From Nocardia harenae NBRC 108248 (GTDB taxonomy: Bacteria > Actinomycetota > Actinomycetes > Mycobacteriales > Mycobacteriaceae): DNA of 64,000 nt. A model generated the notes under the pieces. The model saw nothing but the letters and a program-made list of their open reading frames with translations, was not told the origin of the DNA and searched no databases. Position 1 is the first letter of the stretch, and every line of letters begins with the position of its first letter. Shown here in pieces: positions 10,659 through 20,981 of the stretch. Location: positions 124,016-188,015 of the forward strand of contig NZ_BDBH01000002.1 of the NCBI RefSeq assembly GCF_001612885.1, read 5' to 3'. Both the position numbers and the translations under genes were made by a program.

Positions 10659-10774
10659 GCAGTTCAGCGTGGTGGAGCCGGGGGGACCGCGACAGCCCCC
10701 GCCCGACGAATGTGGATAACTCCGACCCTGTGGACAAGTCCCGCCGTGACCCGCGCCGAACACGGCACGAACCG

Positions 10775-10878
10775 GCTGGAAATAGAGGACGGCCCCAGCC
10801 GGGGGGGGAGGAGGCTGGGGCCGTCGGGGTTCAGCCCCGGGGGGTCGGGCTGAACACGCCTGGAACGATGTCCAGGTA
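10775..10878 (-). ncRNA. 6C small RNA (ncRv13660c/B11 family)
   Basis: The minus strand between ssd and the HAD hydrolase gene forms two adjacent stem-loops, each with a run of cytosines in its loop. The first has arms 10847-10855 and 10829-10837 around CCCCCC. The second has a perfect 13-bp stem (10813-10825 with 10788-10800) around a loop of eight Cs. A short U-rich tail (CTCTATTT) follows. Two hairpins with at least six loop cytosines define the actinobacterial 6C RNA, and the M. tuberculosis copy sits at this same site. C-rich loops of this RNA are thought to pair with G-rich ribosome sites of target messages. Ends are approximate. Confidence 0.9.
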
Positions 10879-10884
10879 CTGGCC

Positions 10885-10915
10885 ATACTACACCCACGAT
10901 CGGGATCGGACGCAA
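10885..10915 (-). promoter_or_regulatory. Predicted promoter of the 6C RNA
   Basis: On the minus strand a -35-like TTGCGT (10910-10915) and a -10 TAGTAT (10885-10890) are separated by 19 bases. This predicts a start near 10878. An inverted repeat CCTGGA/TCCAGG (10862-10879) lies at the RNA 5' end and may form a further small stem. Confidence 0.55.
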
Positions 10916-11066
10916 GTCCGACGTGCCACATTCTCCGCCACCGTGTCGCCCCGTGAGCGGGCCGGGAGCCGGCTGTGCGCGCCCGCGCGGCGGCGTGGCA
11001 AACCCGCAGTGACAGCACGCGCGCAGGGACCGGCACACTCGCCTCCCGCATGCCTATCCTGGACCG

Positions 11067-11894
11067 ATGACGGCCGACGACCCCCTAGCGCGGAACGAGC
11101 CCCCGGATCGGGCCGGGCCCGTGGCCGCGTTCTTCGACCTGGACAAGACGGTGATCGCCAAGTCCAGCACGTTCGTGTTCAGCAAGCCGTTCTACGCCCA
11201 AGGGCTGCTGAACCGGCGCTCGGTACTGGAGAGCAGCTACGCGCACTTCCTCTTCCAGCTCTCCGGCGCGGACCACGATCAGATGGAGCGCATGCGCGCG
11301 CACCTGACCAGCATGTGCGCGGGCTGGGACGTGGAGCAGGTGAAATCCATTGTGGCGGAGACGCTGCACGAGCTGGTGGAGCCGCTGATCTACGCGGAGG
11401 CGATGGATCTGATCGCCGACCACCGGATCCGCGGGCACGACGTGGTGATCGTCTCGGCCTCCGGCGAGGAGATCGTGGCGCCGATCGCGGCGGCGCTCGG
11501 CGCCGATCACGTGGCGGCGACCCGGATGGTGGTCGCGGACGGCCACTACACCGGCGAGCTGGACTTCTACTGCTACGGCGCGGGCAAGGTGGCCGCGATC
11601 GACAAGCTCGCGGCGGACCAGGGTTACGAGCTGGCGCGCTGCTACGCCTACTCGGATTCGGTGACCGACCTGCCCATGCTGAGCGCGGTCGGGCACCCGA
11701 CGGCGGTGAACCCGGACCGCGCGCTGCGCCGGGAGGCGACGGCCCGCGGCTGGCCGGTGCTGACCTTCTCGAACCCGGTCTCGCTGTGGTCCCGCTTCCC
11801 GAGCTCCTCGTCGACGGTGGCGGCCACCGCGGCGGTCGGGCTCGGCGCGCTGGTGGCAGGCGCGGTCAGCTACCGGCTGCTCCGGAAGCGGTAG
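11067..11894 (+). CDS. HAD-IB family hydrolase, SerB-like (Rv3661 type)
   Basis: Haloacid-dehalogenase phosphatase of 275 residues. Motif I is FFDLDKTVIAKSS with both aspartates, motif II VIVSASGEE, and motif III/IV AYSDSVTDLPML. The pattern is shared with phosphoserine phosphatase, but the HAD-IB group also includes lysophospholipid and other phosphatases, so the substrate is unknown. A C-terminal hydrophobic segment (VAATAAVGLGALVAGAVSY) may anchor it in the membrane. Only a weak ribosome site precedes ATG 11067. It lies between two small-RNA loci, as in mycobacteria. Confidence 0.88.
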   Translation: MTADDPLARNEPPDRAGPVAAFFDLDKTVIAKSSTFVFSKPFYAQGLLNRRSVLESSYAHFLFQLSGADHDQMERMRAHLTSMCAGWDVEQVKSIVAETLHELVEPLIYAEAMDLIADHRIRGHDVVIVSASGEEIVAPIAAALGADHVAATRMVVADGHYTGELDFYCYGAGKVAAIDKLAADQGYELARCYAYSDSVTDLPMLSAVGHPTAVNPDRALRREATARGWPVLTFSNPVSLWSRFPSSSSTVAATAAVGLGALVAGAVSYRLLRKR

Positions 11895-11915
11895 AAACAT
11901 CCAGCAAATCGACCC

Positions 11916-11945
11916 TTGATGTGAGGGCGGTCACAATGTAAGAAT
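11916..11945 (+). promoter_or_regulatory. Promoter of the putative Ms1 RNA
   Basis: TTGATG (11916-11921), a 17-base spacer, then TAAGAAT (11939-11945). This is a good housekeeping-sigma promoter pointing into the gene-free gap, with a start expected near 11951. Confidence 0.6.
11920..11935. promoter_or_regulatory. Perfect CRP-type binding palindrome
   Basis: TGTGA-N6-TCACA exactly matches the CRP consensus. It overlaps the last bases of the -35 element and fills the spacer of the Ms1-like promoter. This placement would normally repress. The crp gene of this genome lies in the same window at 26229. Confidence 0.65.
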
Positions 11946-11950
11946 GGGTG

Positions 11951-12242
11951 CCACGGGAAGACGGAAGGCCAGGGCGGAGCCGGAAGAGAAGGCTCAGTCT
12001 CCCGACCTTCTTCCCCAGCACGGACGCCAGGTACCCACGCGGAGCGCGCCGCGAAAGGGCAGAAGCGTTGTGGGCCTGCGGGTTCCGGATTGGTGGCGGC
12101 GATGGCCTCGCACAGGTTGCGGGGATGAACCGCCGGGGTCCGGTCCATCCGCCGAGGCCGGAGAACACAACCCACCGAGCACGCTTGGTAGCCCGGTGAT
12201 CCGTGCTCGCGGGCGGTGAGTCGATGCCGACACACCGCCCGC
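11951..12242 (+). ncRNA. Putative Ms1 (MTS2823-like) 6S-type RNA
   Basis: Predicted transcript of about 290 bases, from the promoter at 11916-11945 to a hairpin with a 10-bp stem (arms 12209-12218 and 12233-12242). Position between the HAD hydrolase gene and the Rv3662c homologue, length and strand all match Ms1/MTS2823, the abundant stationary-phase RNA that binds core RNA polymerase in mycobacteria. I did not fold the whole sequence and cannot claim sequence identity, so the call rests on synteny, promoter and lack of coding potential. Confidence 0.62.
12209..12242. terminator. Bidirectional terminator hairpin
   Basis: Ten-bp perfect GC-rich stem with a 14-base loop just past the stop codon of the minus-strand gene and at the expected end of the Ms1-like RNA. 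There is no U-tract on the plus side, so efficiency is uncertain. Confidence 0.5.
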
Positions 12243-12254
12243 TGTGGTGTCCGG

Positions 12255-13004
12255 CTACTGTGTGGCAGCCGCGTCCGCGATCGAGGTCGCCTCGCGCGCA
12301 CCGTCTTCCAGTCCGCCGCAGCAGAAGATGACCCAGCCGCCGACGGCCTCCGGCTCGCCCGAGCCGAAGCCGGCGGCGGCGTCCACGTAGGCCTGCCTGC
12401 GCCGCAGCCAGAAGACCTCGGGCACGCCGAGCGCATGCGGGTCGAGGCCACTGGACACCGTGACCAGCCGGGCCGCGGCCCTGGCGACCACGCCGTCGGC
12501 GGTGCCGAAGGGGCGCAGCGCGAGCAGCTCGCCGTGCACCACCGCCGCGATCACCGGGGCGGGGGCGGTGGAGGTCAGCGCGATCTGGGCGAGCAGGTCG
12601 AGCCGCTCGGCCACCCCGGCGTCGGCGCGCGGACGGCCGAGCGCCGCTTCCTCGCTCAGGTCGGCGGCGGCGAGCAGGTGCAGCCGGGCCAGCGCCTGCA
12701 GCGGCGCACGCTGCCAGGTGCCTGCCAGATTGCGCAGCGCGTCGCCGTCCAGCGCCTGCCCGACCCGCAGCGCCCCGGCCAGGACGGGATCGTCGACCCG
12801 GCCGTCCACACTCGGCAGCTCGGTGCTGCCGCCGTCGATGGCGGCCGAGGAGCGGGCGGCGCGCACCGCAGCCTCGGCGGCGGTGGTCGGCCAGCCGCGC
12901 CGGTTGCTCCGGTGCCGGTGCACCGCGGCGAGTGCCTCGCGGGCGCGGTCGGCGGCCGCGCGGACGCCGGGCAGGTCGACGAGGGGTTGCAGCGGGTCGG
13001 TCAC
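12255..13004 (-). CDS. Degenerate Fic-domain-like protein (Rv3662c type)
   Basis: Alanine-rich helical protein of 249 residues. The region LRPFGTADGVVARAAARL sits where Fic proteins have HPFxxGNGRxxR, and an upstream AARSSAAIDGGS resembles the SSxIEG segment of Fic inhibitory helices. The catalytic histidine is replaced by arginine and the GNGR core is absent. AMP transfer therefore looks unlikely if the fold assignment is right. It is downstream of dppD on the same strand (24-base gap) and may be co-transcribed with the importer. Function unknown. Confidence 0.75.
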   Translation of the reverse strand: MTDPLQPLVDLPGVRAAADRAREALAAVHRHRSNRRGWPTTAAEAAVRAARSSAAIDGGSTELPSVDGRVDDPVLAGALRVGQALDGDALRNLAGTWQRAPLQALARLHLLAAADLSEEAALGRPRADAGVAERLDLLAQIALTSTAPAPVIAAVVHGELLALRPFGTADGVVARAAARLVTVSSGLDPHALGVPEVFWLRRRQAYVDAAAGFGSGEPEAVGGWVIFCCGGLEDGAREATSIADAAATQ

Positions 13005-13028
13005 GGGGTACGAGGCTACCGGCGGCGC

Positions 13029-14680
<1,652 letters not shown>

Positions 14681-14684
<4 letters not shown>

Positions 14685-15613
14685 CGCACCCGCGCCCGCG
14701 GATCGAGCGCGTCGCGCACCGCGTCGCCGAGCATGATGAAGCTCAGCACGGTGACGGCGAGCGCGGTGGCCGGGTAGAAGAGGATCGGCGCGGTGCGGAT
14801 CTCGCGCTGCCCGGTGGCGATATCGCCGCCCCAGGAGACGATGGTGCGCGGCAGCCCGACGCCGAGGTACGAGAGCGTCGCCTCGGTGACCACGAAGACG
14901 CCGAGCCAGAGCGTGGTGATTACGATGAGCGGCCCCGCGGCATTCGGCAGCACGTGCCGCAGCAGCACCCCCGGCCTGGTGACGCCGAGCGCCTCGGCGG
15001 CCGTGACGTACTCGCTACTCTTCGCCTCGATCACCGCGCCGCGGGCGATCCGCGCCGCCTGCGGCCAGGTGAACGAGGCCAGGATGAGGATCACCGTCCA
15101 CACCGTGCGCTGGGTGAGCAGCTGCATGAGCACGATGGCGGCGAGCATGAGCGGCAGCGCGAAGAAGATCTCCGAGATCCGGGAGATCACCGAGTCCGGC
15201 CAGCCGCCGAAGAAGCCGGCGAGCGAGCCGAGCGTGCCGCCGATGGCGACGAAGAGCAGCGTCGCGCCGAGCCCGGTGAGCACCGACGCCCGCGCGCCGT
15301 AGACCGTGCGGGCGAAGATGTCGCAGCCCTGCCGGTCGAAGCCGAAGGGGTGGCCGGGCCCGCGCGGGTCCATGCTGACATCGCCGTTGCAGTACCGCGG
15401 ATCCTGGTCGGTGAAGAGCTGCGGGAAGGCCGCGACCAGCACCACGAGCACGATCAGCACCGCCGCGACCAGGAAGACCGGGTTGCGCCGCAGCCGGTGC
15501 CAGGCGTCCAGCCAGACGCTGGTCGGGCCGCCGGTGAGCCGCACCGTGTCGGTGACCACCGGCTCGTCGTCCACCGGGGCGACGAAGTACTCCTGACCGG
15601 GCCGTTCAGCCAT
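14681..15613 (-). CDS. dppC: Dipeptide ABC transporter permease DppC
   Basis: Permease of 310 residues with a cytoplasmic N-terminal extension (VAPVDDEP region), a first membrane helix (NPVFLVAAVLIVLVVLVAAF) and the BPD-type core. The EAA loop reads EYVTAAEALGVTRPGVLLRHVLPN. The start ATG at 15613 lies inside the 3' end of dppB (8-base overlap), which suggests tight coupling. It forms the channel with DppB. Confidence 0.93.
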
Positions 15614-16532
15614 AGCGGATCCTCGGGTCGAGCGCGGCGTAGAGCAGATCCACCAGCAGGTTGGTGAGCAGGAAGATCACGATCAGCACGGTCACGAAGG
15701 AGACCACCGTCGGCGGCTCGACCCGGGTGATGGCCTGGTAGAGCGTGCCGCCGACGCCGGGGATATTGAAGATGCCCTCGGTGACGATGGCGCCGCCCAT
15801 GAGCGCGCCCAGGTCGGCGCCGAGGAAGGTGATCACCGGGATCATGGAGTTGCGCAGGATGTGCACGGTCACCACGCGGCGCCGGGGCAGCCCCTTGGCG
15901 GTGGCGGTGCGCACGTGGTCGGCGATCATGTTCTCCGCCACCGCGTTCCTGGTCAGCCGGAGCACGTAGGCGAAGGAGAGCGAGCCGAGCACGATGGCGG
16001 GGACCAGCAGCTCGCCGAAGCTCGCCCGGCCGGAGACGGTGACCGGCGCGATCCCCCACTTCACCCCGAGCAGGAACTGGGCGAGGAAGCCGAGCACGAA
16101 GACCGGCACCGCGATCACCACCAGGCTGGCCACCAGCAGCGTCGAGTCGAAGAGCCTGCCCTTGCGCAACCCGGCGAAGAGCCCGAACAGCACCCCGAAG
16201 CCGCCCTCGATCAGCACCGCGAGAAAGGCGAGGCGCAGCGTGATCGGGAAGGCGCGGGCCAGCTCCTCGCTCACCGGCCGCCCGGAGAACGAGGTGCCGA
16301 GGTCGAGGGTGACGATCCCCCGGAGATACAGCAGGTACTGCATCAGGAACGGCTGGTCCAGGTGGTAGCGGGCGCGCAGCTGCGCCTCCACCGCGGGGGT
16401 GAGCGGCTTCTCCCCGGCCAGCGCCTGGATCGGGTTGCCGGGGATCAGGAAGACCAGGGCGTAGACCAGCAGGGTGGCGCCGAGGAAAACCGGGATCATC
16501 TGCAGCAGCCGCCGCCCGGCGTACCAGCCCAT
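15606..16532 (-). CDS. dppB: Dipeptide ABC transporter permease DppB
   Basis: Permease of 308 residues. N-terminal helix MIPVFLGATLLVYALVFLIPGNP is the hallmark of DppB/OppB, followed by the periplasmic loop and five further helices. The EAA loop includes HVRTATAKGLPRRRVVTVHILRN. It lies 6 bases downstream of the dppA stop codon. Confidence 0.94.
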   Translation of the reverse strand: MGWYAGRRLLQMIPVFLGATLLVYALVFLIPGNPIQALAGEKPLTPAVEAQLRARYHLDQPFLMQYLLYLRGIVTLDLGTSFSGRPVSEELARAFPITLRLAFLAVLIEGGFGVLFGLFAGLRKGRLFDSTLLVASLVVIAVPVFVLGFLAQFLLGVKWGIAPVTVSGRASFGELLVPAIVLGSLSFAYVLRLTRNAVAENMIADHVRTATAKGLPRRRVVTVHILRNSMIPVITFLGADLGALMGGAIVTEGIFNIPGVGGTLYQAITRVEPPTVVSFVTVLIVIFLLTNLLVDLLYAALDPRIRYG

Positions 16533-16538
16533 GCGCGG

Positions 16539-18143
16539 CTACTTCTCGATGTTCTCGAAGTCGAAGAGCCCGTTCCAGGCCAGCTCGGCGCGGGACACCC
16601 GATCCGACCGCCCGGCGGCGGCCACGTAGTCGAAGACCGGGATATCGGCCATGTCGCGGATCAGCAGGCCCTGCGCCTGCGCGATGATCCGGTGCGATTC
16701 GTCCTGGGTTGGCGCGGCCAGCGCGGCGTCGAGCAGCCGGTCGAACTCGGGGTTGTTGTAGTCGACGTTGTTGGTCTCCGAGTAGCTGTAGTACTGCGAG
16801 GTCAGGAACTGCAGCATGGAGGGGTAGTCGCCCTGCCAGCCGTAGCGGAAGGCGGTGCCGATGGTGCCCGCGTCCACCTCGTCGCGCACGTTCTTGAAGG
16901 TGGGCAGCGCGCGGCCGACCGCCTCGATCCCGAGGGTGTTCTTGATGCTGTTGGCCACCGCGTCGACCCAGGCCTGGTGCCCGCCGTCGCTGTTGTAGGT
17001 GATCTCGTACCGGCCGGACCACGGCGCGATGGCGTCGGCCTGGGCCCAGACCCGGCGCGCCTCGTCCGGGTTGTAGCGGAAGACCTCGGACCCCGGCAGG
17101 TTGCCGTCGAAGCCGGGCAGCGTGCTCGCGGTGAAGTCGCGGGCCGGAATCCTGGTGCCGTTGAAGATGTTCTGCGCGACCTGCTCCCGATTGATCGCCA
17201 TCGAGATGGCCTTGCGGCGCAGCAGCCCCTCCGCGCCGCCGAAGTGCGGCACCGAGCTCTGCACGCCGATGTGCTGGTTCTGCGCGGTGGGCTTGGTGAT
17301 CGCGCGGTCGCCGAGATCCTGCTGGTAGGTGCCGAGCGCGCTGTCCGGCACGGTGTCGAGCGCGTCCAGGTTGCCCGCCTGCAGGTCGGCGTAGGCGGTG
17401 TCGAAGGACTGGTACATGACGAAGCGCAGGCCCTTGTTCTTCGCCGGGCGCCCGCCCGGGTAGTCCGGGTTCGGCTTCAGCTCGATCTGCACATTGTGCT
17501 GCCAGGCGCCGGTGTCGCTGAACATGTACGGGCCGTTGCCGATCGGGTTCTCGCCGAACGCCTTCATGTCCCGGAAGGCCGCCTCGGGCAGCGGGTAGAA
17601 GGGGGAGTAGCCGAGCTGCGACTCGAAGTCGATCGACGGCTGCTTCAGCTCCACGGTGAAGGTGCGGTCGTCCACCACCTTCAGCCCGGCCATGGTGGTC
17701 TGGGTGGGGTTCTCCGCGGCCACCTCGTCGAAGCCGAGGATTGGGGTGAAGACGTAGTTCTGCAGCTGGGCATTGGTGCTCAGCGCGCCGTAGTTCCAGG
17801 CGTCCACGAAGGACTTCGCGGTCACCGGGGAGCCGTCGGTGAACGTCCAGTCCGGTTTCAGGGTGATCCGGTAGCTGCGCCGGTCGGTGGTCTCGATGGA
17901 TTGCGCCATCTCGTCGTGCGCCTCGCCGTCGGCGTCGTAGTACTTCAGCCCGGCGAAGAGCCGGTCGACGACCCGGCCGCCCTGGTTCTCGTTGGTGTTC
18001 GTCGGCACCAGCGGATTCTGCGGCTCACCGCCGTTGACGGTGACGAGCTCGGTGTCGGACGGGCCGGTCGAACAGGCCGTCGCGCCGAGTCCGAGCGCGA
18101 GCACGCCCGCGGCCAGCAGGGCGGTGATTCGTGTCGATCGCAA
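16539..18143 (-). CDS. dppA: Dipeptide-binding lipoprotein DppA (SBP family 5)
   Basis: Solute-binding lipoprotein of 534 residues that captures peptides outside the membrane and delivers them to DppBC. Signal peptide LLAAGVLALGLGATAC ends in a lipobox-like ATAC with the acylated cysteine. The body follows the SBP_bac_5 pattern (YRITLKPDWTFTDGSPVTAKSFVDAWNY and IGNGPYMF). The chosen start is TTG at 18143 because GGGGGAG lies directly upstream and the next in-frame codons belong to the untranslated leader. Head gene of dppABCD. Confidence 0.92.
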   Translation of the reverse strand: MRSTRITALLAAGVLALGLGATACSTGPSDTELVTVNGGEPQNPLVPTNTNENQGGRVVDRLFAGLKYYDADGEAHDEMAQSIETTDRRSYRITLKPDWTFTDGSPVTAKSFVDAWNYGALSTNAQLQNYVFTPILGFDEVAAENPTQTTMAGLKVVDDRTFTVELKQPSIDFESQLGYSPFYPLPEAAFRDMKAFGENPIGNGPYMFSDTGAWQHNVQIELKPNPDYPGGRPAKNKGLRFVMYQSFDTAYADLQAGNLDALDTVPDSALGTYQQDLGDRAITKPTAQNQHIGVQSSVPHFGGAEGLLRRKAISMAINREQVAQNIFNGTRIPARDFTASTLPGFDGNLPGSEVFRYNPDEARRVWAQADAIAPWSGRYEITYNSDGGHQAWVDAVANSIKNTLGIEAVGRALPTFKNVRDEVDAGTIGTAFRYGWQGDYPSMLQFLTSQYYSYSETNNVDYNNPEFDRLLDAALAAPTQDESHRIIAQAQGLLIRDMADIPVFDYVAAAGRSDRVSRAELAWNGLFDFENIEK

Positions 18144-18352
18144 CGCATCTCCCCCATTCGCGAAGATCGAGAGCTTGCTCAGGGACAGTAACGACACCGG
18201 CCGAGGTTGTCATGGGAACATCCGACGCGATCCCCCGGAGTTACCCACACGGCAACATCAGCGAAACTCGCGAGAGCGTAGCCGGCGCTACGGCAACCGC
18301 GGCACCGTTGACTAAGGTCGAGGCCGAGCGAACCACGGAAGGGCGAGACGAG

Positions 18353-20305
18353 ATGACCGAGAATCCCGAACACCAGGCTTCCTACGCACCGTCCGCGGAG
18401 TTCGCGGCCTCGGCCAATGCGGGCGCCGAGCTCTACGACCGGGCCGAGGCCGACCGGCTCGCCTTCTGGGCCGAGCAGGCCGAGCGGCTGCACTGGGAGC
18501 AGCGGTGGACCGAGGTGCTCGATTGGTCCGGCGCACCGGTGGCCAAGTGGTTCGTCGGCGGCAAGCTCAATGTCGCCTACAACTGCGTGGATCGGCACGT
18601 CATCGACGGCCACGGCGACCAGGTCGCCATCCACTGGGAGGGCGAGCCGGGCGATTCCCGCGACATCACCTACGCCGAGCTGCGCGACGAGGTGAGCCGG
18701 GCGGCCAACTACCTCACCGAGCTCGGGCTGGAGGCGGGCGACCGGGTCGCCATCTACATGCCCATGATCCCCGAGGCGATCGTGGCCATTCTGGCCAGTG
18801 CCCGGCTCGGGCTGACGCACTCGGTGGTCTTCGCCGGGTTCTCCCCCTCGGCGCTGCGCCAGCGCGTCGACGATGCCAGCGCGCGGCTGGTGATCACCAC
18901 CGACGGCCAGTGGCGGCGCGGCAAGGCGGCCCCGCTCAAGGAGGCGGTGGACGAGGCGCTCTACGCCAACGGCGATGTGCCGCACAGCGTCGAGCACGTG
19001 CTGGTGGTGCGGCGCACCGGTATCGAGGTGCCGTGGACCGATGGCCGCGACCTGTGGTGGCACGAGACCGTCGCGAACGCCGACCCGCACCACGAGCCGC
19101 GGGCCTTCGACGCCGAGCACCCGCTCTTCATCCTCTACACCTCGGGCACCACCGGGAAGCCCAAGGGCATCCTGCACACCAGCGGCGGCTACCTCACCCA
19201 GGCCGCCTACACCCACCACTACGTCTTCGACCACAAGGCCGGGCAGGACGTGTACTGGTGCACCGCCGATATCGGCTGGGTGACCGGGCACAGCTACATC
19301 GTCTACGGGCCGCTGGCGAACCGGGCCACGCAGGTGGTCTACGAGGGCACCCCGAACTTCCCGGACGAGCACCGGCACTGGCAGATCGTGGAGAAGTACG
19401 GCGTCAGCATCTACTACACCGCCCCCACCCTCATCCGCACCTTCATGAAGTGGGGCAGGCAGATCCCGGACGCCCACGACCTCTCCAGCCTGCGCGTGCT
19501 CGGCAGCGTCGGCGAACCGATCAACCCCGAGGCCTGGCGCTGGTACCGGGAGGTGATCGGACACGGCGACACCCCCATCGTGGACACCTGGTGGCAGACC
19601 GAGACCGGCGCCATCATGATCTCCCCCCTGCCCGGCGTCACCGCCGCCAAACCGGGCGCCGCGCAGACCCCGCTGCCCGGCATCTCCGCCCAGGTCGTCG
19701 ACGAAGAAGGCAACCCCGTCGTACTCGGCGAGACCGAGGCCAACGGCTACCTCGTACTCGACCAGCCCTGGCCCTCCATGCTGCGCGGGATCTGGGGCGA
19801 CATGGAGCGCTACCAGACCACCTACTGGGACCGCTACGCCAAGCAGGGCTGGTACTTCGCCGGTGACGGCGCCCGCCTGGACCCCGACGGCGACCTCTGG
19901 GTGCTCGGCCGGGTGGACGACGTCATGAACGTCTCCGGCCACCGCATCTCCACCGCCGAGGTGGAATCCGCCCTCGTCGGCCACACCGGGGTAGCCGAAG
20001 CGGCGGTGGTCGGGGCCAGCGACGACACCACCGGGCAGGGCATCGTCGCCTTCGTCATCCTCACCGCGACCACCGAGAACACCGGCGACACGCTGGTGAA
20101 CGAACTCAAAGCCGAGGTCTCCAGGGAGATCAGCCCGATCGCCCGGCCCCGCGAGATCCACGTGGTGCCCGAGCTGCCCAAGACCCGCAGCGGCAAGATC
20201 ATGCGCCGGCTGCTGCGCGATGTGGCCGAGGGCAGGGAGCTGGGCGACACCAGCACCCTGGTCGACCCGTCGGTCTTCGAACAGATCCGGGCGGACAAGG
20301 CCTGA
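18353..20305 (+). CDS. acs: Acetyl-CoA synthetase
   Basis: AMP-forming acetate-CoA ligase (EC 6.2.1.1) of 650 residues, feeding acetate into central metabolism. The P-loop reads LYTSGTTGKPKG, the adenylate motif WWQTETGAI, the hinge/binding motif DVMNVSGHRISTAEVE, and the acetylatable lysine lies in KTRSGKIMRR near the C-terminus. That lysine is the known target of Pat-type cAMP-dependent acetylation in mycobacteria. Start ATG at 18353 follows GGAAGGGCGAG; the open frame extends upstream without homology. Divergent from dppA. Confidence 0.97.
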   Translation: MTENPEHQASYAPSAEFAASANAGAELYDRAEADRLAFWAEQAERLHWEQRWTEVLDWSGAPVAKWFVGGKLNVAYNCVDRHVIDGHGDQVAIHWEGEPGDSRDITYAELRDEVSRAANYLTELGLEAGDRVAIYMPMIPEAIVAILASARLGLTHSVVFAGFSPSALRQRVDDASARLVITTDGQWRRGKAAPLKEAVDEALYANGDVPHSVEHVLVVRRTGIEVPWTDGRDLWWHETVANADPHHEPRAFDAEHPLFILYTSGTTGKPKGILHTSGGYLTQAAYTHHYVFDHKAGQDVYWCTADIGWVTGHSYIVYGPLANRATQVVYEGTPNFPDEHRHWQIVEKYGVSIYYTAPTLIRTFMKWGRQIPDAHDLSSLRVLGSVGEPINPEAWRWYREVIGHGDTPIVDTWWQTETGAIMISPLPGVTAAKPGAAQTPLPGISAQVVDEEGNPVVLGETEANGYLVLDQPWPSMLRGIWGDMERYQTTYWDRYAKQGWYFAGDGARLDPDGDLWVLGRVDDVMNVSGHRISTAEVESALVGHTGVAEAAVVGASDDTTGQGIVAFVILTATTENTGDTLVNELKAEVSREISPIARPREIHVVPELPKTRSGKIMRRLLRDVAEGRELGDTSTLVDPSVFEQIRADKA

Positions 20306-20469
20306 CCCCGGACCGGCCCCGGGGTGATGTCGCCGACGGCGCCCCGGGGTTCGGCGCTAGTGTTGCCGCGTGAGCGTGTCCATTCGCGCGGCGGGGAACC
20401 GGTGCGCTGGAATGTGACGACGCGGGTATGAGTACAGCGAGAGCCGGGACAGGGAGAAGGGTCGACCAA

Positions 20470-20964
20470 GTGAGCTTCACACAGGGCGGTAACGGAAACG
20501 ACGCGCAGCGCGGCCGGTCGGTCACCGCCATCCCGCTCTCCGACGCCGACCCGGTGGGCTCGGCCAGCTTCGGCAGCCTGGTGCGCGATGCCACCGAGCA
20601 GATGTCGACGCTGGTGCGGGCCGAGGTCGAGCTGGCCAAGGCCGAGGTGACGGCGGAGGTCAAGAAGGGGCTGCAGGGCAGCGTCTTCTTCATCCTGGCG
20701 CTCACCGTGCTGCTGTTCAGCACCTTCTTCTTTTTCTTCTTCGTCGGCGAGCTGCTCGACGTCTGGCTGGCGCGCTGGGCCGCCTTCCTCATCGTCTTCC
20801 TGCTGATGGTGGTGGCGACGGCGGTGCTGGCGCTGCTCGGCTATCTGCGGGTGAAGAAGCTGCGGGCGCCGGAGAAGACCATCGACTCGCTCAAGCAGGC
20901 CAAGACCGTGCTTCCCGGCGGGCTCGGCACGAGCCACGACGAGCCGAAGGCACTGCGCTCCTGA
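20470..20964 (+). CDS. Phage holin superfamily III-like membrane protein
   Basis: Protein of 164 residues with an amphipathic helix (RDATEQMSTLVRAEVELAKAE) followed by two strong membrane helices, the first with an unusual run of seven phenylalanines. It matches the putative actinobacterial holin-X family (PF07332), which is chromosomal and not a sign of prophage. GTG 20470 is chosen because AGAAGG precedes it; an in-frame ATG at 20428 lacks a ribosome site. Co-directional with the hydrolase 17 bases downstream. Function unknown. Confidence 0.8.
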   Translation: MSFTQGGNGNDAQRGRSVTAIPLSDADPVGSASFGSLVRDATEQMSTLVRAEVELAKAEVTAEVKKGLQGSVFFILALTVLLFSTFFFFFFVGELLDVWLARWAAFLIVFLLMVVATAVLALLGYLRVKKLRAPEKTIDSLKQAKTVLPGGLGTSHDEPKALRS

Positions 20965-20981
20965 CCGACTAGGCTTTCGGC

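Larger units (their letters stand above)
11895..12254. other. Convergent intergenic region holding the Ms1-like RNA locus
   Basis: This 360-base space between two converging genes has no credible coding frame. It contains a good plus-strand promoter, a perfect CRP-type palindrome and a closing hairpin, which together define a likely non-coding transcript (annotated separately). Confidence 0.7.

Noticed and set aside
15861..18191. 776-codon plus-strand open frame
   Set aside because: Antisense shadow of dppB and dppA.
20470..20964. Holin-like gene as sign of a prophage
   Set aside because: The family is a normal chromosomal membrane protein in actinobacteria and no other phage gene is nearby.
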